Positions 17,740 to 26,153 of a stretch of DNA of 64,000 bases are shown here, one piece after another. The first letter of the stretch is position 1. Each line of letters begins with the position of its first letter. Where the stretch lies: positions 806,001 to 870,000 of the forward strand of contig NZ_FOBB01000001.1 in assembly GCF_900109685.1 (NCBI RefSeq), written 5' to 3'. The position numbers and the translations under genes are program-made. The notes beneath the pieces are model-generated. The model was not told the origin of the DNA. It saw only the letters and a list, made by a program, of their open reading frames with translations, and searched no databases. Origin of the DNA: Chitinophaga rupis (GTDB taxonomy: Bacteria; Bacteroidota; Bacteroidia; Chitinophagales; Chitinophagaceae).

Positions 17740-18330
17740 ATGAATTTTCTTGCGCATGCATACCTATCCTTCAACAATCCGTCAATTATAATCGGCAACA
17801 TGATTGCCGACTTTGTAAAAGGCAAACAGATCCTGCAACATACGCCGGCCGTACAGGAAGGCATCCGCATACACCGCGCTATAGATACTTTCACAGACCA
17901 GCATGCGCTTACCAAAGAAGGCCGGGAGCTTTTTAAACCCTCCTGCGGCCTGTATGGCGCTGTATTTATGGATATTGTGTACGATCATTTCCTGGCCAGG
18001 GACCTGCAACGCTTTACAGACGTGCAGCTGGAACAGTTTGCCCAATCCATATATACCCTGCTGGAAAACAATGCTGATAGCCTGCCCCCCGTATTTTTAC
18101 AGGTATTCCATTATATGCGCACACAAAACTGGTTATACAATTACCGGCTTACAGACGGTATTTACCGCACCTTCAGCGGTATTACACGCCGGGCGCGTTA
18201 CCTGGAGGTGCCGGCAAGTGTACCCTTTGCCGTATTTGAAGAACATTACAATGTGCTGGAAAACTGTTACCAGGGCTTTTTTCCGGAGCTGGAAGTATTT
18301 GTAAAGGAAAAACTGGCGCTTTTACCTTAA
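17740..18330 (+). CDS. acpH: Acyl carrier protein phosphodiesterase (ACP hydrolase)
   Basis: AcpH removes the 4'-phosphopantetheine arm from acyl carrier protein. The 196-residue protein opens MNFLAHAYLS and contains IIGNMIADFVKGK, IRIHRAIDTFTDQH and GLYGAVFMDIVYDHFLA, whose His and Asp residues form the HD-like metal site of the AcpH (DUF479) family. Length is normal (about 195). It appears to be transcribed alone. Confidence 0.88.
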   Translation: MNFLAHAYLSFNNPSIIIGNMIADFVKGKQILQHTPAVQEGIRIHRAIDTFTDQHALTKEGRELFKPSCGLYGAVFMDIVYDHFLARDLQRFTDVQLEQFAQSIYTLLENNADSLPPVFLQVFHYMRTQNWLYNYRLTDGIYRTFSGITRRARYLEVPASVPFAVFEEHYNVLENCYQGFFPELEVFVKEKLALLP

Positions 18331-18416
18331 ACAGGCCGCTTACCCCTTTCTTTTACCGCTTTACCTTTTACCTGCCCCCTTAAGCGGCTGAAACGCTGCA
18401 TTTTCACCTTTTTTAC

Positions 18417-18424
18417 TAAGTTTG
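18417..18424 (+). promoter_or_regulatory. -7 element of the DUF2911 gene
   Basis: TAAGTTTG matches the TAnnTTTG consensus exactly and ends 43 bp before the start codon. No TTTG -33 box is seen at 19-21 bp. Confidence 0.4.
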
Positions 18425-18467
18425 GCCCCTGGAACCATAATTTACCATCAAAAATTTACAGCCAACA

Positions 18468-19070
18468 ATGAAGCAAGCGTTCTTTTTTGCCATGATGATG
18501 TTATTATCCGCAGCCGGCCTGCAAACTGCCACAGCCCAGGATAAGAAATTACCCCCACCCGATGCCAGTCCTATGGACATGGCCTACTATCCGCCCGTAT
18601 ATCCGTACCTGGTAAAGGTAAAAGGCGAGTCCGGCTCACTGGTAGCCCGCGTTATTTACAGCCGCCCGCAGAAAAAAGGCAGAAAGATCTTCGGAGAGCT
18701 GGAAGAATACGGGAAAGTATGGCGCCTGGGCGCTAATGAAGCTACGGAAGTAGAATTCTTTATTCCCGTTGTTATTGGCGGTAAAAGCATTCCCAAAGGA
18801 CGTTATACCATGTATGCTATTCCGCAGGAAGATAAATGGACCATTATCCTGAACCGCGAAACCGATATCTGGGGAGCGTATAAGTATGATGCGGCCAAAG
18901 ATGTTGTGAGAACCACCTTACCGGTAACAACACTTACCACCCCGGTAGAATTTTTTACCATGGCCTTTGAGAAGGCAGATGCAGGGGCTAACCTGCTGAT
19001 GGCCTGGGATGATGTTATGATCACCCTGCCGGTGAAGTTTAGTGAAAAGAGCGGTGTAAAGAAGAAATAG
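18468..19070 (+). CDS. DUF2911 secreted protein
   Basis: The 200-residue protein has a signal peptide (MKQAFFFAMMMLLSAAG, cleavage after TATA/Q) and the full DUF2911 signature: VARVIYSRPQKKGRKIFG, YGKVWRLGANEATEVEF, KGRYTMYAIPQEDKWTIILN and WGAYKYD. DUF2911 proteins are common in Bacteroidota and have no assigned function. The gene ends immediately before one copy of a hairpin/box repeat (19082-19150). Confidence 0.9.
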   Translation: MKQAFFFAMMMLLSAAGLQTATAQDKKLPPPDASPMDMAYYPPVYPYLVKVKGESGSLVARVIYSRPQKKGRKIFGELEEYGKVWRLGANEATEVEFFIPVVIGGKSIPKGRYTMYAIPQEDKWTIILNRETDIWGAYKYDAAKDVVRTTLPVTTLTTPVEFFTMAFEKADAGANLLMAWDDVMITLPVKFSEKSGVKKK

Positions 19071-19081
19071 GTAAAAAAATA

Positions 19082-19150
19082 AAGGGCGGTAAGAATACCG
19101 CCCTTGTAATAATTTTAACCATATCCTATGAAAAACCTAGATCAAAAGTA
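19082..19150. repeat. Hairpin-plus-box repeat, copy 1 (candidate small RNA or terminator family)
   Basis: A perfect 10-bp stem (19082-19091 with 19096-19105, loop AGAA) is followed by a conserved box, ACCATATCCTATGAAAA (19119-19135), then GATCAAA. Three more copies lie at 33.06-33.75 kb. Read on the minus strand, the unit is a -7 element TACTTTTG (19150-19143), the box, the hairpin and a U-rich tail (19071-19080), which would make an RNA of about 60 nt. Read on the plus strand it would serve as the DUF2911 terminator. Confidence 0.75.
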
Positions 19151-19342
19151 CACGGAATGGCTACACGGGATTTCCCGGTTTTGGCGAACGTAGTAAAAAA
19201 GGTCGTGAGTGTAATAAATTCTCCCGTATTAGTATCGTAACCCCCAAATTCCGACAAACATCCTATTGCATAAAACGTATTTCTACGTATAGCCATTACC
19301 GCGTAAAAACCCTTGTTAACCTTATAATCTACGCTATTTTAG

Positions 19343-19350
19343 TACCTTTG
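19343..19350 (+). promoter_or_regulatory. -7 element of the cystathionine gamma-synthase gene
   Basis: TACCTTTG is an exact TAnnTTTG match, 47 bp before the start codon. -33 box not evident. Confidence 0.45.
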
Positions 19351-19397
19351 GGCATAACTTATGTAAATAAATAACTTATTATAAAATAATTGAAGAC

Positions 19398-20537
19398 ATG
19401 AAGCTGGGAACAAAGCTCATACATGCCGGTGTAGCACCAGACCCCTCTACCGGGGCAATAATGACCCCTATTTACCAAACCTCTACCTACGTACAAAGCG
19501 CGCCCGGCCATCATAAAGGCTATGAGTATGCCCGTACCCAAAACCCCACCCGCGACGCGCTGCAGGATGCCCTGGCAGCTATTGAAAATGGTACACATGG
19601 CATTAGCTTTGGCAGTGGGCTGGCCGCTACGGATGCCGTGATCAAGCTGCTGAACCCCGGTGATGAAGTGATCGTTTCCAGTGACCTTTACGGCGGCACC
19701 TACCGCATTTTTACCAAAGTGTTTGCACGTTATGGCGTAAAGTTCCATTTCATTGGTATGCAGGATGCGCAAAACATCCGCAATTACGTGAACGCGCAAA
19801 CGAAAATGATATGGATAGAAACACCTACGAACCCGCTCATGAACATTATTGATATAGCTGCCTGTGCACAGATAGCACAGGAGCATCAATTGTTGCTGAG
19901 CGTGGATAATACCTTTGCATCTCCTTACCTCCAGAACCCGTTGGACCTGGGCGCTCATATAGTAGTGCATTCCGCTACCAAATACCTGGGCGGCCATAGC
20001 GATGTAGTGCATGGAGCCGTAATCGTGAAAGACGAAGCGCTGGCGCAACAGCTGTATTTTTTTCAGAACAGCTGCGGCGCTGTACCCGGCCCGCAAGACT
20101 GTTTCCTGGTGCTGCGCGGTCTTAAAACCCTGCATGTACGCATGCAGCGCCACTGCGAGAATGGCGCAACCGTAGCCCGTTTCCTGCGGGAACATCCCAA
20201 AGTAGGAAAAGTGTTCTGGTGTGGTTTTGAAGACCACCCGAACCATGACATTGCCAAAAAGCAAATGCGTGGTTTTGGCGGCATGATGTCGTTCACCTTA
20301 AAGAACGACAGTATGGATGCTGCGCTGAAGGTGCTGAGCAGCACCCACCTGTTTTCCCTGGCAGAATCGCTGGGCGGGGTGGAATCGCTGATCGGGCACC
20401 CGGCAACCATGACGCATGCCTCCATCCCCCGGGAAGAGCGTATGAAGAATGGACTGGTGGATTCACTGATACGGTTAAGTGTGGGTATTGAAGATGCTGA
20501 TGATCTGCTGGCAGATCTGGATAAAGCCATCGCCTGA
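19398..20537 (+). CDS. Cystathionine gamma-synthase / lyase family PLP enzyme
   Basis: A Cys/Met-metabolism PLP enzyme of 379 residues. Features: IYQTSTYVQSAPG, YEYARTQNPTRDALQDALA with the cofactor-phosphate Tyr/Arg, SFGSGLAAT, VDNTFASPYLQNP with the Asp that binds the pyridine nitrogen, and the PLP-Lys motif SATKYLGGHSD. The C-terminal SLGGVESLIGHPATMTHASI is also typical. Motifs do not separate synthase (MetB) from beta/gamma-lyase (MetC/CTH) activity, so I leave the symbol open. TIGR02757 follows after 25 bp in the same direction. Confidence 0.92.
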   Translation: MKLGTKLIHAGVAPDPSTGAIMTPIYQTSTYVQSAPGHHKGYEYARTQNPTRDALQDALAAIENGTHGISFGSGLAATDAVIKLLNPGDEVIVSSDLYGGTYRIFTKVFARYGVKFHFIGMQDAQNIRNYVNAQTKMIWIETPTNPLMNIIDIAACAQIAQEHQLLLSVDNTFASPYLQNPLDLGAHIVVHSATKYLGGHSDVVHGAVIVKDEALAQQLYFFQNSCGAVPGPQDCFLVLRGLKTLHVRMQRHCENGATVARFLREHPKVGKVFWCGFEDHPNHDIAKKQMRGFGGMMSFTLKNDSMDAALKVLSSTHLFSLAESLGGVESLIGHPATMTHASIPREERMKNGLVDSLIRLSVGIEDADDLLADLDKAIA

Positions 20538-20562
20538 TTTTTCCTATAACCGATGCTATGCT

Positions 20563-21336
20563 ATGAATGTCCGTGAATTGAAGAGTTACCTCGATGCCAA
20601 AGCGGCATACTATGATCATCCTGACTTTATTGCGAATGATCCGGTGTGCATACCACACCGTTTCAGCAAGCTGCAGGATATTGAGATTGCCGGGTTGTTT
20701 GCTGCGGTACTGGCCTGGGGCAACCGTACCACCATTATCAGCAAATGCACGGAGCTACTGGCATTAATGGATAATGCGCCGTACGATTACCTGTTACACC
20801 ATAAACCCCAGGAGCGGCTGCAGCTGATGCAATTTTGCCACCGGACCTTTAATGGCCTGGACCTGCTGTATTTTGTCGAGTTCCTGCAGCATTACTATAC
20901 TAATGTTACCTCCCTGGAATTTGCCTTTAGCGGGCATATTACCCCGGAGGATGAAACGGTGGAAAAAGCGCTGATAGGCTTCCGGCGCATCTTTTTTGCG
21001 CTGGAGCATCCCGAGCGTACCGGCAAACACATCTCGACCCCTGAAAAAAATTCAGCCTGCAAGCGGCTGAACATGTACCTGCGGTGGATGGTGCGGCAGG
21101 ATAAAAATGGCGTGGATTTTGGTTTATGGAAACACATAAAACCCAGCCAGCTGGTATGCCCGGTGGATGTGCATGTGGCCCGGGTGGCTACCCGCCTGGG
21201 GCTGATCAGTGAAGCCAAGGCTACCTGGAAAACCGCGCTGGAGCTTACCGCCCGGCTGCGGGCCATGGACCCGGAAGATCCCGCAAAATATGATTTTGCA
21301 TTATTTGGCCTGGGGGTAATAGAAAAATATGTTTAA
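20563..21336 (+). CDS. TIGR02757 (DUF2400) family protein
   Basis: The 257-residue protein begins MNVRELKSYLDAKAAYYDHP; this ATG lies 25 bp after the upstream stop and fits the family start better than an upstream in-frame ATG at 20479. Conserved segments are DPVCIPHRFSKLQDIEIAG, AVLAWGNRTTIISK, GVDFGLWKHIKPSQLVCPVD, VHVARVATRLGLI and the end PAKYDFALFGLGV. The last parts resemble helix-hairpin-helix DNA glycosylase folds. Function is unknown. Confidence 0.88.
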   Translation: MNVRELKSYLDAKAAYYDHPDFIANDPVCIPHRFSKLQDIEIAGLFAAVLAWGNRTTIISKCTELLALMDNAPYDYLLHHKPQERLQLMQFCHRTFNGLDLLYFVEFLQHYYTNVTSLEFAFSGHITPEDETVEKALIGFRRIFFALEHPERTGKHISTPEKNSACKRLNMYLRWMVRQDKNGVDFGLWKHIKPSQLVCPVDVHVARVATRLGLISEAKATWKTALELTARLRAMDPEDPAKYDFALFGLGVIEKYV

Positions 21337-21399
21337 GCGGCGCAACGTTAAATAAAAGAGCTGCATTGCTTTTGTGGCTATTCTAAATAATATTTGCAG

Positions 21400-22344
21400 A
21401 TGAAAAGGATTTTAGGTTTGATCACGATGGCAGCAGTATATGTGTTACCAGCCGCCGCACAGGAGAGCTACACAGAGCTGAATTATAAATTCCAGAAAGG
21501 CCAGCAGTTTGAGCTGAAACAGGAAAGCCGCAGTGAAACCTATACCACGGTAAATGATGTGGTACAACGTGTAACCCGTGATTTTAACAATACCATTGCC
21601 ATAGAAGTAACGGAACTAAACCCCGGCCGTACATTATTAACCTTCCGCTACAAAGAGCTGAAATTTAACTTCAACAGCAGGAACCAGAATATTTTTGTAG
21701 ATGCCAAAACGCCCAATGATAAAGAACCTTTCCAGGGCGCGCTAAGTAATATACTGGACCATCCCTTTACGGTAGAGATCCAAACCACCGGTAGCATTAA
21801 CAGTGTGAACGGGCTGGATAACCTGCTGGATAGCGCTTCCACTGCCTTTTCCAGCCTGAAGAAAGATGAGCAGGACGCCTATAAAAAGCTGATGAAAGAC
21901 CAGTTTGGCACCAACGCCTTCCGCTCTTGGCTGGAGCAGCTGCTGGTGATATACCCTGTACATGGCATTAAAACCGGTACCCAGTGGGAAGAAAGCGTGC
22001 CTTTGCGCACGGGGCTCATAGGCCGTATGGACCTGTACTGGAACCTGCAAACCTGGGACAGCCAAACCGCCAAGATCAATGCTACGGGTAAGGTAAAAAC
22101 CAATAAGCTGGAACAATTCACCATTGAAGACGGGATACAGGCCACCGCTGAAATTGAAGGTACCATGCAAAGTAATTACCTGATAGACCAAAGCACGGGT
22201 ATGCCCAGCATTTGCGTACAGAATACGGAAATGAACGGTAACTACACTTATAAAGCCAACAAAGCAAAGCGCCTGAAGAACGATCTGAAAGTACCGGTAA
22301 AGGTGATCACCAACGCATCTTATAAGATCAAACAGATGAAATAA
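21400..22344 (+). CDS. DUF6263-type secreted protein
   Basis: A 314-residue protein with a signal peptide (MKRILGLITMAAVYVLPAAAQ). The mature part is beta-rich with repeated two-strand units (FQKGQQFELKQESRSETYTT, ITGxxx-like strands) and ends in a Lys-rich tail. It resembles the DUF6263 group (secreted Bacteroidota proteins that begin 'y.f.kGq.y......'). The function is unknown. The ATG at 21400 was chosen over a TTG two codons upstream. Confidence 0.6.
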   Translation: MKRILGLITMAAVYVLPAAAQESYTELNYKFQKGQQFELKQESRSETYTTVNDVVQRVTRDFNNTIAIEVTELNPGRTLLTFRYKELKFNFNSRNQNIFVDAKTPNDKEPFQGALSNILDHPFTVEIQTTGSINSVNGLDNLLDSASTAFSSLKKDEQDAYKKLMKDQFGTNAFRSWLEQLLVIYPVHGIKTGTQWEESVPLRTGLIGRMDLYWNLQTWDSQTAKINATGKVKTNKLEQFTIEDGIQATAEIEGTMQSNYLIDQSTGMPSICVQNTEMNGNYTYKANKAKRLKNDLKVPVKVITNASYKIKQMK

Positions 22345-22376
22345 GCCTGTTTTTATAAACCATCATACATACTGCC

Positions 22377-22715
22377 ATGACGCTTGTTCCTGAACCATAC
22401 CTGCAGGCCACGGCCCGGGAGCTGGGCGACACTATGGAACTTCGTTTGCCGGACACCGTTAGTTACGAACAGCTGGAAGAACTGCTGGCCCAAAGGGTGG
22501 AAGTGCTCATTAGCCATCACTTTGAGCAATTTGTTTTTTTACTGTACCGTATTGACGTACCGGAAAACCAGATCCGTATTATACTGGATAATGATGCCGG
22601 CGCAGGGGCCTATCGCAAAATTGCCGCCCTGTTAATAGAGCGGCAGCTGCAAAAAATTAAAAGCCGGGAAATATATAAGACCAATCCTCCGGAGAATGAG
22701 GAGGAACGATGGTAA
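22377..22715 (+). CDS. Conserved hypothetical protein
   Basis: A 112-residue cytosolic protein without signal peptide or membrane segment. It contains LEELLAQRVEVLISHHFEQF and FLLYRIDVPENQIRIIL, then IAALLIERQLQKI, and a charged tail. I recognise it only as a small protein recurring in Bacteroidota. It starts 32 bp after the DUF6263 gene, so the two are probably cotranscribed. No function can be inferred. Confidence 0.65.
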   Translation: MTLVPEPYLQATARELGDTMELRLPDTVSYEQLEELLAQRVEVLISHHFEQFVFLLYRIDVPENQIRIILDNDAGAGAYRKIAALLIERQLQKIKSREIYKTNPPENEEERW

Positions 22716-22720
22716 TAGTC

Positions 22721-22817
22721 AATTACGAATTATTCAATTACGAATTATGAATGGATTGAGGCGATTGGAGGCCGTATGTTGTTTAATTTTTAATAAGCAA
22801 ATTCGAAATTCGTAATT
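22721..22817. repeat. AT-rich inverted repeat between convergent genes
   Basis: AATTACGAATT at 22721-22731 and again at 22736-22746 has its inverted copy AATTCGTAATT at 22807-22817, adjacent to the stop of the hydroxylase gene (22819). Related AATTCGTAATT arms occur at 28.5 and 63.1 kb. It may act as a bidirectional terminator or be a miniature repeat. Confidence 0.6.
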
Positions 22818-22818
22818 C

Positions 22819-23481
22819 CTATTTATCAAATATCAGCTCTCTCACCTTTACCTTATCTTCCTTTTCTGTTTTAAGATCAAAGCTGGTGCTGAAGATCTTG
22901 TCCCATATAGAGGTACTTACACCAAAACCTTTATCATCGCTTTTGTAATGATGCAGGTGATGGTTACGCCATACGGGCTTCATGAACTTAAACGGCGGGT
23001 TCCATGCATGAATAGCGTAGTGCATGCTGCCGTAGATCAGGTAGCCCAGTATAAAACCCGGGAAGAACATAAACGTATACTCCCGCAGGAAAAAATACTG
23101 TATGGCAAAGATGACAGAAGCTAATATTAAGCTGGGGACCGGCGGCATGAACAAACGTTGTTTGTCACGCGGGTATTCATGATGGTTACCATGCATTACA
23201 TATACCACCCGCCGTACTTTGGGATTGTCACTGGCAAAGTGGAAAATAAACCGGTGCATAATGTATTCAAAAAAAGACCAGAGGAACATAGCACCTAAAA
23301 ACACCAATATTATCCTGCCTATGCTAAAATCTAATGCCTGGTTGCTGTAATAAAGCATGTAACCAATAATGGGAATATACATGCCCCAGATAATCAACGG
23401 ATGCGTTTTGGTGAGCATCTCCAGGTACTTACTTTCAAACAATCTGGCCTGTCCTTTATTCTTTATCTTTTCGAACTTCAT
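22819..23481 (-). CDS. Fatty acid hydroxylase / sterol desaturase family protein
   Basis: A membrane di-iron hydroxylase of 220 residues. The histidine clusters of the family are all present: HRFIFH, HGNHHEYP, HYAIH and NHHLHHY, separated by hydrophobic helices. Pattern and length resemble fatty acid 2-hydroxylase (FA2H/Scs7), which hydroxylates fatty acyl chains of sphingolipids; sphingolipids occur in many Bacteroidota, so a role on ceramide-type lipids is plausible. It has its own promoter at 23499-23528. Confidence 0.88.
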   Translation of the reverse strand: MKFEKIKNKGQARLFESKYLEMLTKTHPLIIWGMYIPIIGYMLYYSNQALDFSIGRIILVFLGAMFLWSFFEYIMHRFIFHFASDNPKVRRVVYVMHGNHHEYPRDKQRLFMPPVPSLILASVIFAIQYFFLREYTFMFFPGFILGYLIYGSMHYAIHAWNPPFKFMKPVWRNHHLHHYKSDDKGFGVSTSIWDKIFSTSFDLKTEKEDKVKVRELIFDK

Positions 23482-23498
23482 AGACCCTGGGTTTTGTG

Positions 23499-23528
23499 CA
23501 AAATTACGTCAAAATGTAAATAAACAAT
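23499..23528 (-). promoter_or_regulatory. Promoter of the fatty acid hydroxylase gene
   Basis: On the minus strand ATTG (23528-23525) lies 18 bp from an exact -7 element TAATTTTG (23506-23499), which ends 17 bp before the start codon. Confidence 0.45.
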
Positions 23529-23579
23529 GTCCGTTGGCTTACGTAGAATGTTCACATATAACACCTTATCATGTACATA

Positions 23580-26066
23580 CTACGGTTGTAACAAGGTGGG
23601 TACTGTAACCATTTTATAATTTTTTTGCTGCAAATAGGTCAGCAAATGATCCAGCTCATCCCAACACTTTTCTGTACGCCGGGGATCTGTGCCTGCATGC
23701 ATCAATAACAGAAAACCATTCAATCCTGCCGGGTGTTGCTGTTCGTAATCTTTAATAGACTGCAGGATGGTGGCGCAGCTCCGGTATTGCTTACCCAGTT
23801 GGGGCCAGGTATAATCTGCATGGCTTAAGGTACCCGGTGTATAATTTACTAATTGCACCTGCAAAAGTTGTGCCCAGGACGCTATTGTGTCATTATACCA
23901 TTCATATGGTGGTAAAAACCAGGCTGCATTTTTTTGCGGAATGCCCTGTTTGGCCATGGCTTGATAACATTGCAGCAGGTCTGCATTAAACTGTTGTTGA
24001 TTAACAAGCAAGCTATCCCTTTTGTTCCAGTCGCAGTATAACAGGTGCTGATCGGAGTGCGGGCCTAAATAATAGCCCTTGCGCTTCAGCTGCTGTATAA
24101 GCGCAGCATGTGCAGGGTTGCGGTAAAAGCGGCCGGTAAAAAAGAACGATGCGGGTATGTTATGTTCCTGTAAAATTTTTGTGATCACGGGGCCGCCATC
24201 CGCAAACTCATCGGCACTAAATACCAGGGCAATTTTCCGCTGGGTACTATCTCCACGAATAATGGCGCCATGGCTATACGTAACAGAACGGGGCTTTTGT
24301 TGTGATGCCTCAAATTGCTGTGCCGCCAGCAGGTATACCAGGCTGGCGGTACCATCCATGGTAGGCTCGTTAGTGGAGTAATCGCCAAAGTCATCATGAT
24401 ATACGGCTAGGTCAGACTGAAAAGGCGCATATTCATCACCGTTATGCAGCTGTATACCTATCAGGTTTTTGTAAATACTGCCGTACACCGGCCCATCCAC
24501 CAAACCGCCGCTTACCGGGTAGTGATACAGGTGGCTGAAAGAACTATGCGGGTCTTCAGGGTAATCACCATTTACAGGTAAGCCTGCTACCATGGCAGTA
24601 CCCCAGGGGTTGCAGCCAAACAGCCAGTCAATACACGCCTGCTCCAGCTGCTGGTAACGGGTATCTTTTGTGAGCTGCCGGTAGCGGTTACATTGTATAG
24701 CAAAGCTAACGGTGAGGTTGTTGGAACACCAGATAAAAGGAATACCCCGGTAAAAAGCATTGTGCTGTGCTTTGGCCCATACGGCCTGTATGCCCTGGCG
24801 GTAATAATTCATGGCCGTTTTTTGCAAAGCAGGGGTTTGTGTGGCCAGCTCATAATGCCCAAAGTTGTGAAACGGGTACCATTGGTAATGCCGGGCGGTA
24901 TCAGCACCCATCCAGGGGGTAAGGGGCTGTTGTTGGGCCCATGCCAGCGCCTGCCTGGTAAGCGCCTGCCGGTGCGATAATTTACCCAGCATAGCAGCGC
25001 CCAGCTCCATATCATCCATCCAGTTATCCTCCTCATAAAAATAAGGCGCGCCGCAGGGCGCCGTTTGGCATACGCCGGGGTGGGTCGCGCCCAGCGCATA
25101 GGCAGTTGCAGCCTTGTGCTGTAACAGGGCGGTATACACGCTATCTGTCCCCTGGTATACCATTGCGCCCAATGCAAAGGCGCTGGCAAATTTACCGGCC
25201 GTAGAGGCCAGGCCGGTGCTGCGGTTCTTATATTGTTTAAGCCCCTGCGGCTGGCCGGTACAAAAATATACCGGGCGTTCCAGCCCCTGCCCGTAGCCGG
25301 CAGTATCCTGCGTGGGCAGGCGCATACCACGGTGGTCACGGTCGTCGGCTATCTGGTTAAACAGCTGGTCATCTGCCGGGTGCATTTTTAACAGCCAGTC
25401 CAGGCCCCAGCGGGCCTCGTCCAGCACATCAGCTACGCCATTGCTGCCCCCGATGCCATTGGCCGCGCAGGTATCGCCAAACACAGGTTTAAAATCACGC
25501 CAGGCAGCCAGCAGGTGATAGGTAGCATTGGCCGATGTGGTTACGTATTGCAGGTAATCACTGGCATCATGCCAGCCACCGGCGGCATTGATGTGCGTAC
25601 CATCCGGCATGGGGCCGTACACGGTAAACCCATCGTGCGTGTGGCAGGAATCTTTAAGGTAAGGGTTGTAGCCGCTGCGCTGCTGCCGCATATATTGCAA
25701 GCAAAAATCGGCAGTGCCGTTATACACGTCCGGGCCTATACGGAAAGCAGGAGAGCGGGCCTCCCCGCAGGCCAGGTAATAAGTACCGGGTTGCTTAAAC
25801 GCAGTGAAGTTCAGCCGCCGCGTATGTGTGAATGGGCCGTACGCACCAAAATCTGCGCTGCTGCTGCCTTTCCAGACTGGCTGGTTGGTGGCGGCATCAT
25901 GCAAAGTAAATGCATTCGCCTGCGCAGGCGCTTTGGCGCACCACACGGCTACTTTACTGCCCTGCGGCGTATAGCCCAGCTGGTTAATCCTGATCCAGGC
26001 GGTAGTGCTGTCTTTCCCCGTTACAGTAAAAGGCAGCAGCAAAAACAATAAGTAAACTAAACGCAT
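23580..26066 (-). CDS. GH9 glycosidase fused to a polysaccharide-deacetylase domain
   Basis: An 828-residue secreted enzyme. Start at 26066 gives the signal MRLVYLLFLLLPFTVTG. Residues about 22-110 form the Ig-like CelD_N domain (IRINQLGYTPQGSKVAVW). Residues about 115-580 form the GH9 (alpha/alpha)6 barrel: GGWHDASDY carries the Asp pair (D167, D170), NPWGTAMVAGLP is at 486-497, and STNEPTMDGTA provides the proton-donor Glu567. Residues about 610-828 form a CE4/NodB-like domain: LVFSADEFADGG, SFFFTG, HSDQH (670-674), PPYEW and LLMHAG. GH9 includes cellulases and exo-glucosaminidases; deacetylase fusion favours an amino-sugar polymer substrate, which is inference. It is not in a SusCD locus here. 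Confidence 0.9.
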   Translation of the reverse strand: MRLVYLLFLLLPFTVTGKDSTTAWIRINQLGYTPQGSKVAVWCAKAPAQANAFTLHDAATNQPVWKGSSSADFGAYGPFTHTRRLNFTAFKQPGTYYLACGEARSPAFRIGPDVYNGTADFCLQYMRQQRSGYNPYLKDSCHTHDGFTVYGPMPDGTHINAAGGWHDASDYLQYVTTSANATYHLLAAWRDFKPVFGDTCAANGIGGSNGVADVLDEARWGLDWLLKMHPADDQLFNQIADDRDHRGMRLPTQDTAGYGQGLERPVYFCTGQPQGLKQYKNRSTGLASTAGKFASAFALGAMVYQGTDSVYTALLQHKAATAYALGATHPGVCQTAPCGAPYFYEEDNWMDDMELGAAMLGKLSHRQALTRQALAWAQQQPLTPWMGADTARHYQWYPFHNFGHYELATQTPALQKTAMNYYRQGIQAVWAKAQHNAFYRGIPFIWCSNNLTVSFAIQCNRYRQLTKDTRYQQLEQACIDWLFGCNPWGTAMVAGLPVNGDYPEDPHSSFSHLYHYPVSGGLVDGPVYGSIYKNLIGIQLHNGDEYAPFQSDLAVYHDDFGDYSTNEPTMDGTASLVYLLAAQQFEASQQKPRSVTYSHGAIIRGDSTQRKIALVFSADEFADGGPVITKILQEHNIPASFFFTGRFYRNPAHAALIQQLKRKGYYLGPHSDQHLLYCDWNKRDSLLVNQQQFNADLLQCYQAMAKQGIPQKNAAWFLPPYEWYNDTIASWAQLLQVQLVNYTPGTLSHADYTWPQLGKQYRSCATILQSIKDYEQQHPAGLNGFLLLMHAGTDPRRTEKCWDELDHLLTYLQQKNYKMVTVPTLLQP

Positions 26067-26153
26067 GTTATAATCAATGATGTACAATAGATGCACACGG
26101 CGGCGCTGTGCCGCATTTGCTATCAGTATCCGTAATATAGTTCCCGGGTAATG

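Noticed and set aside
19151..19397. Riboswitch upstream of the cystathionine gamma-synthase gene
   Set aside because: The position would suit a SAM-type switch, but I could not recognise the core of any known SAM riboswitch; only a -7 element is visible.
19359..20264. 301-codon minus-strand frame across the cystathionine gamma-synthase gene
   Set aside because: Antisense shadow; the plus-strand protein has all PLP-enzyme motifs.
24809..25339. 176-codon frame inside the GH9 gene
   Set aside because: Opposite-phase frame within a clearly coding region; Arg/Pro-rich composition is a by-product of codon bias.
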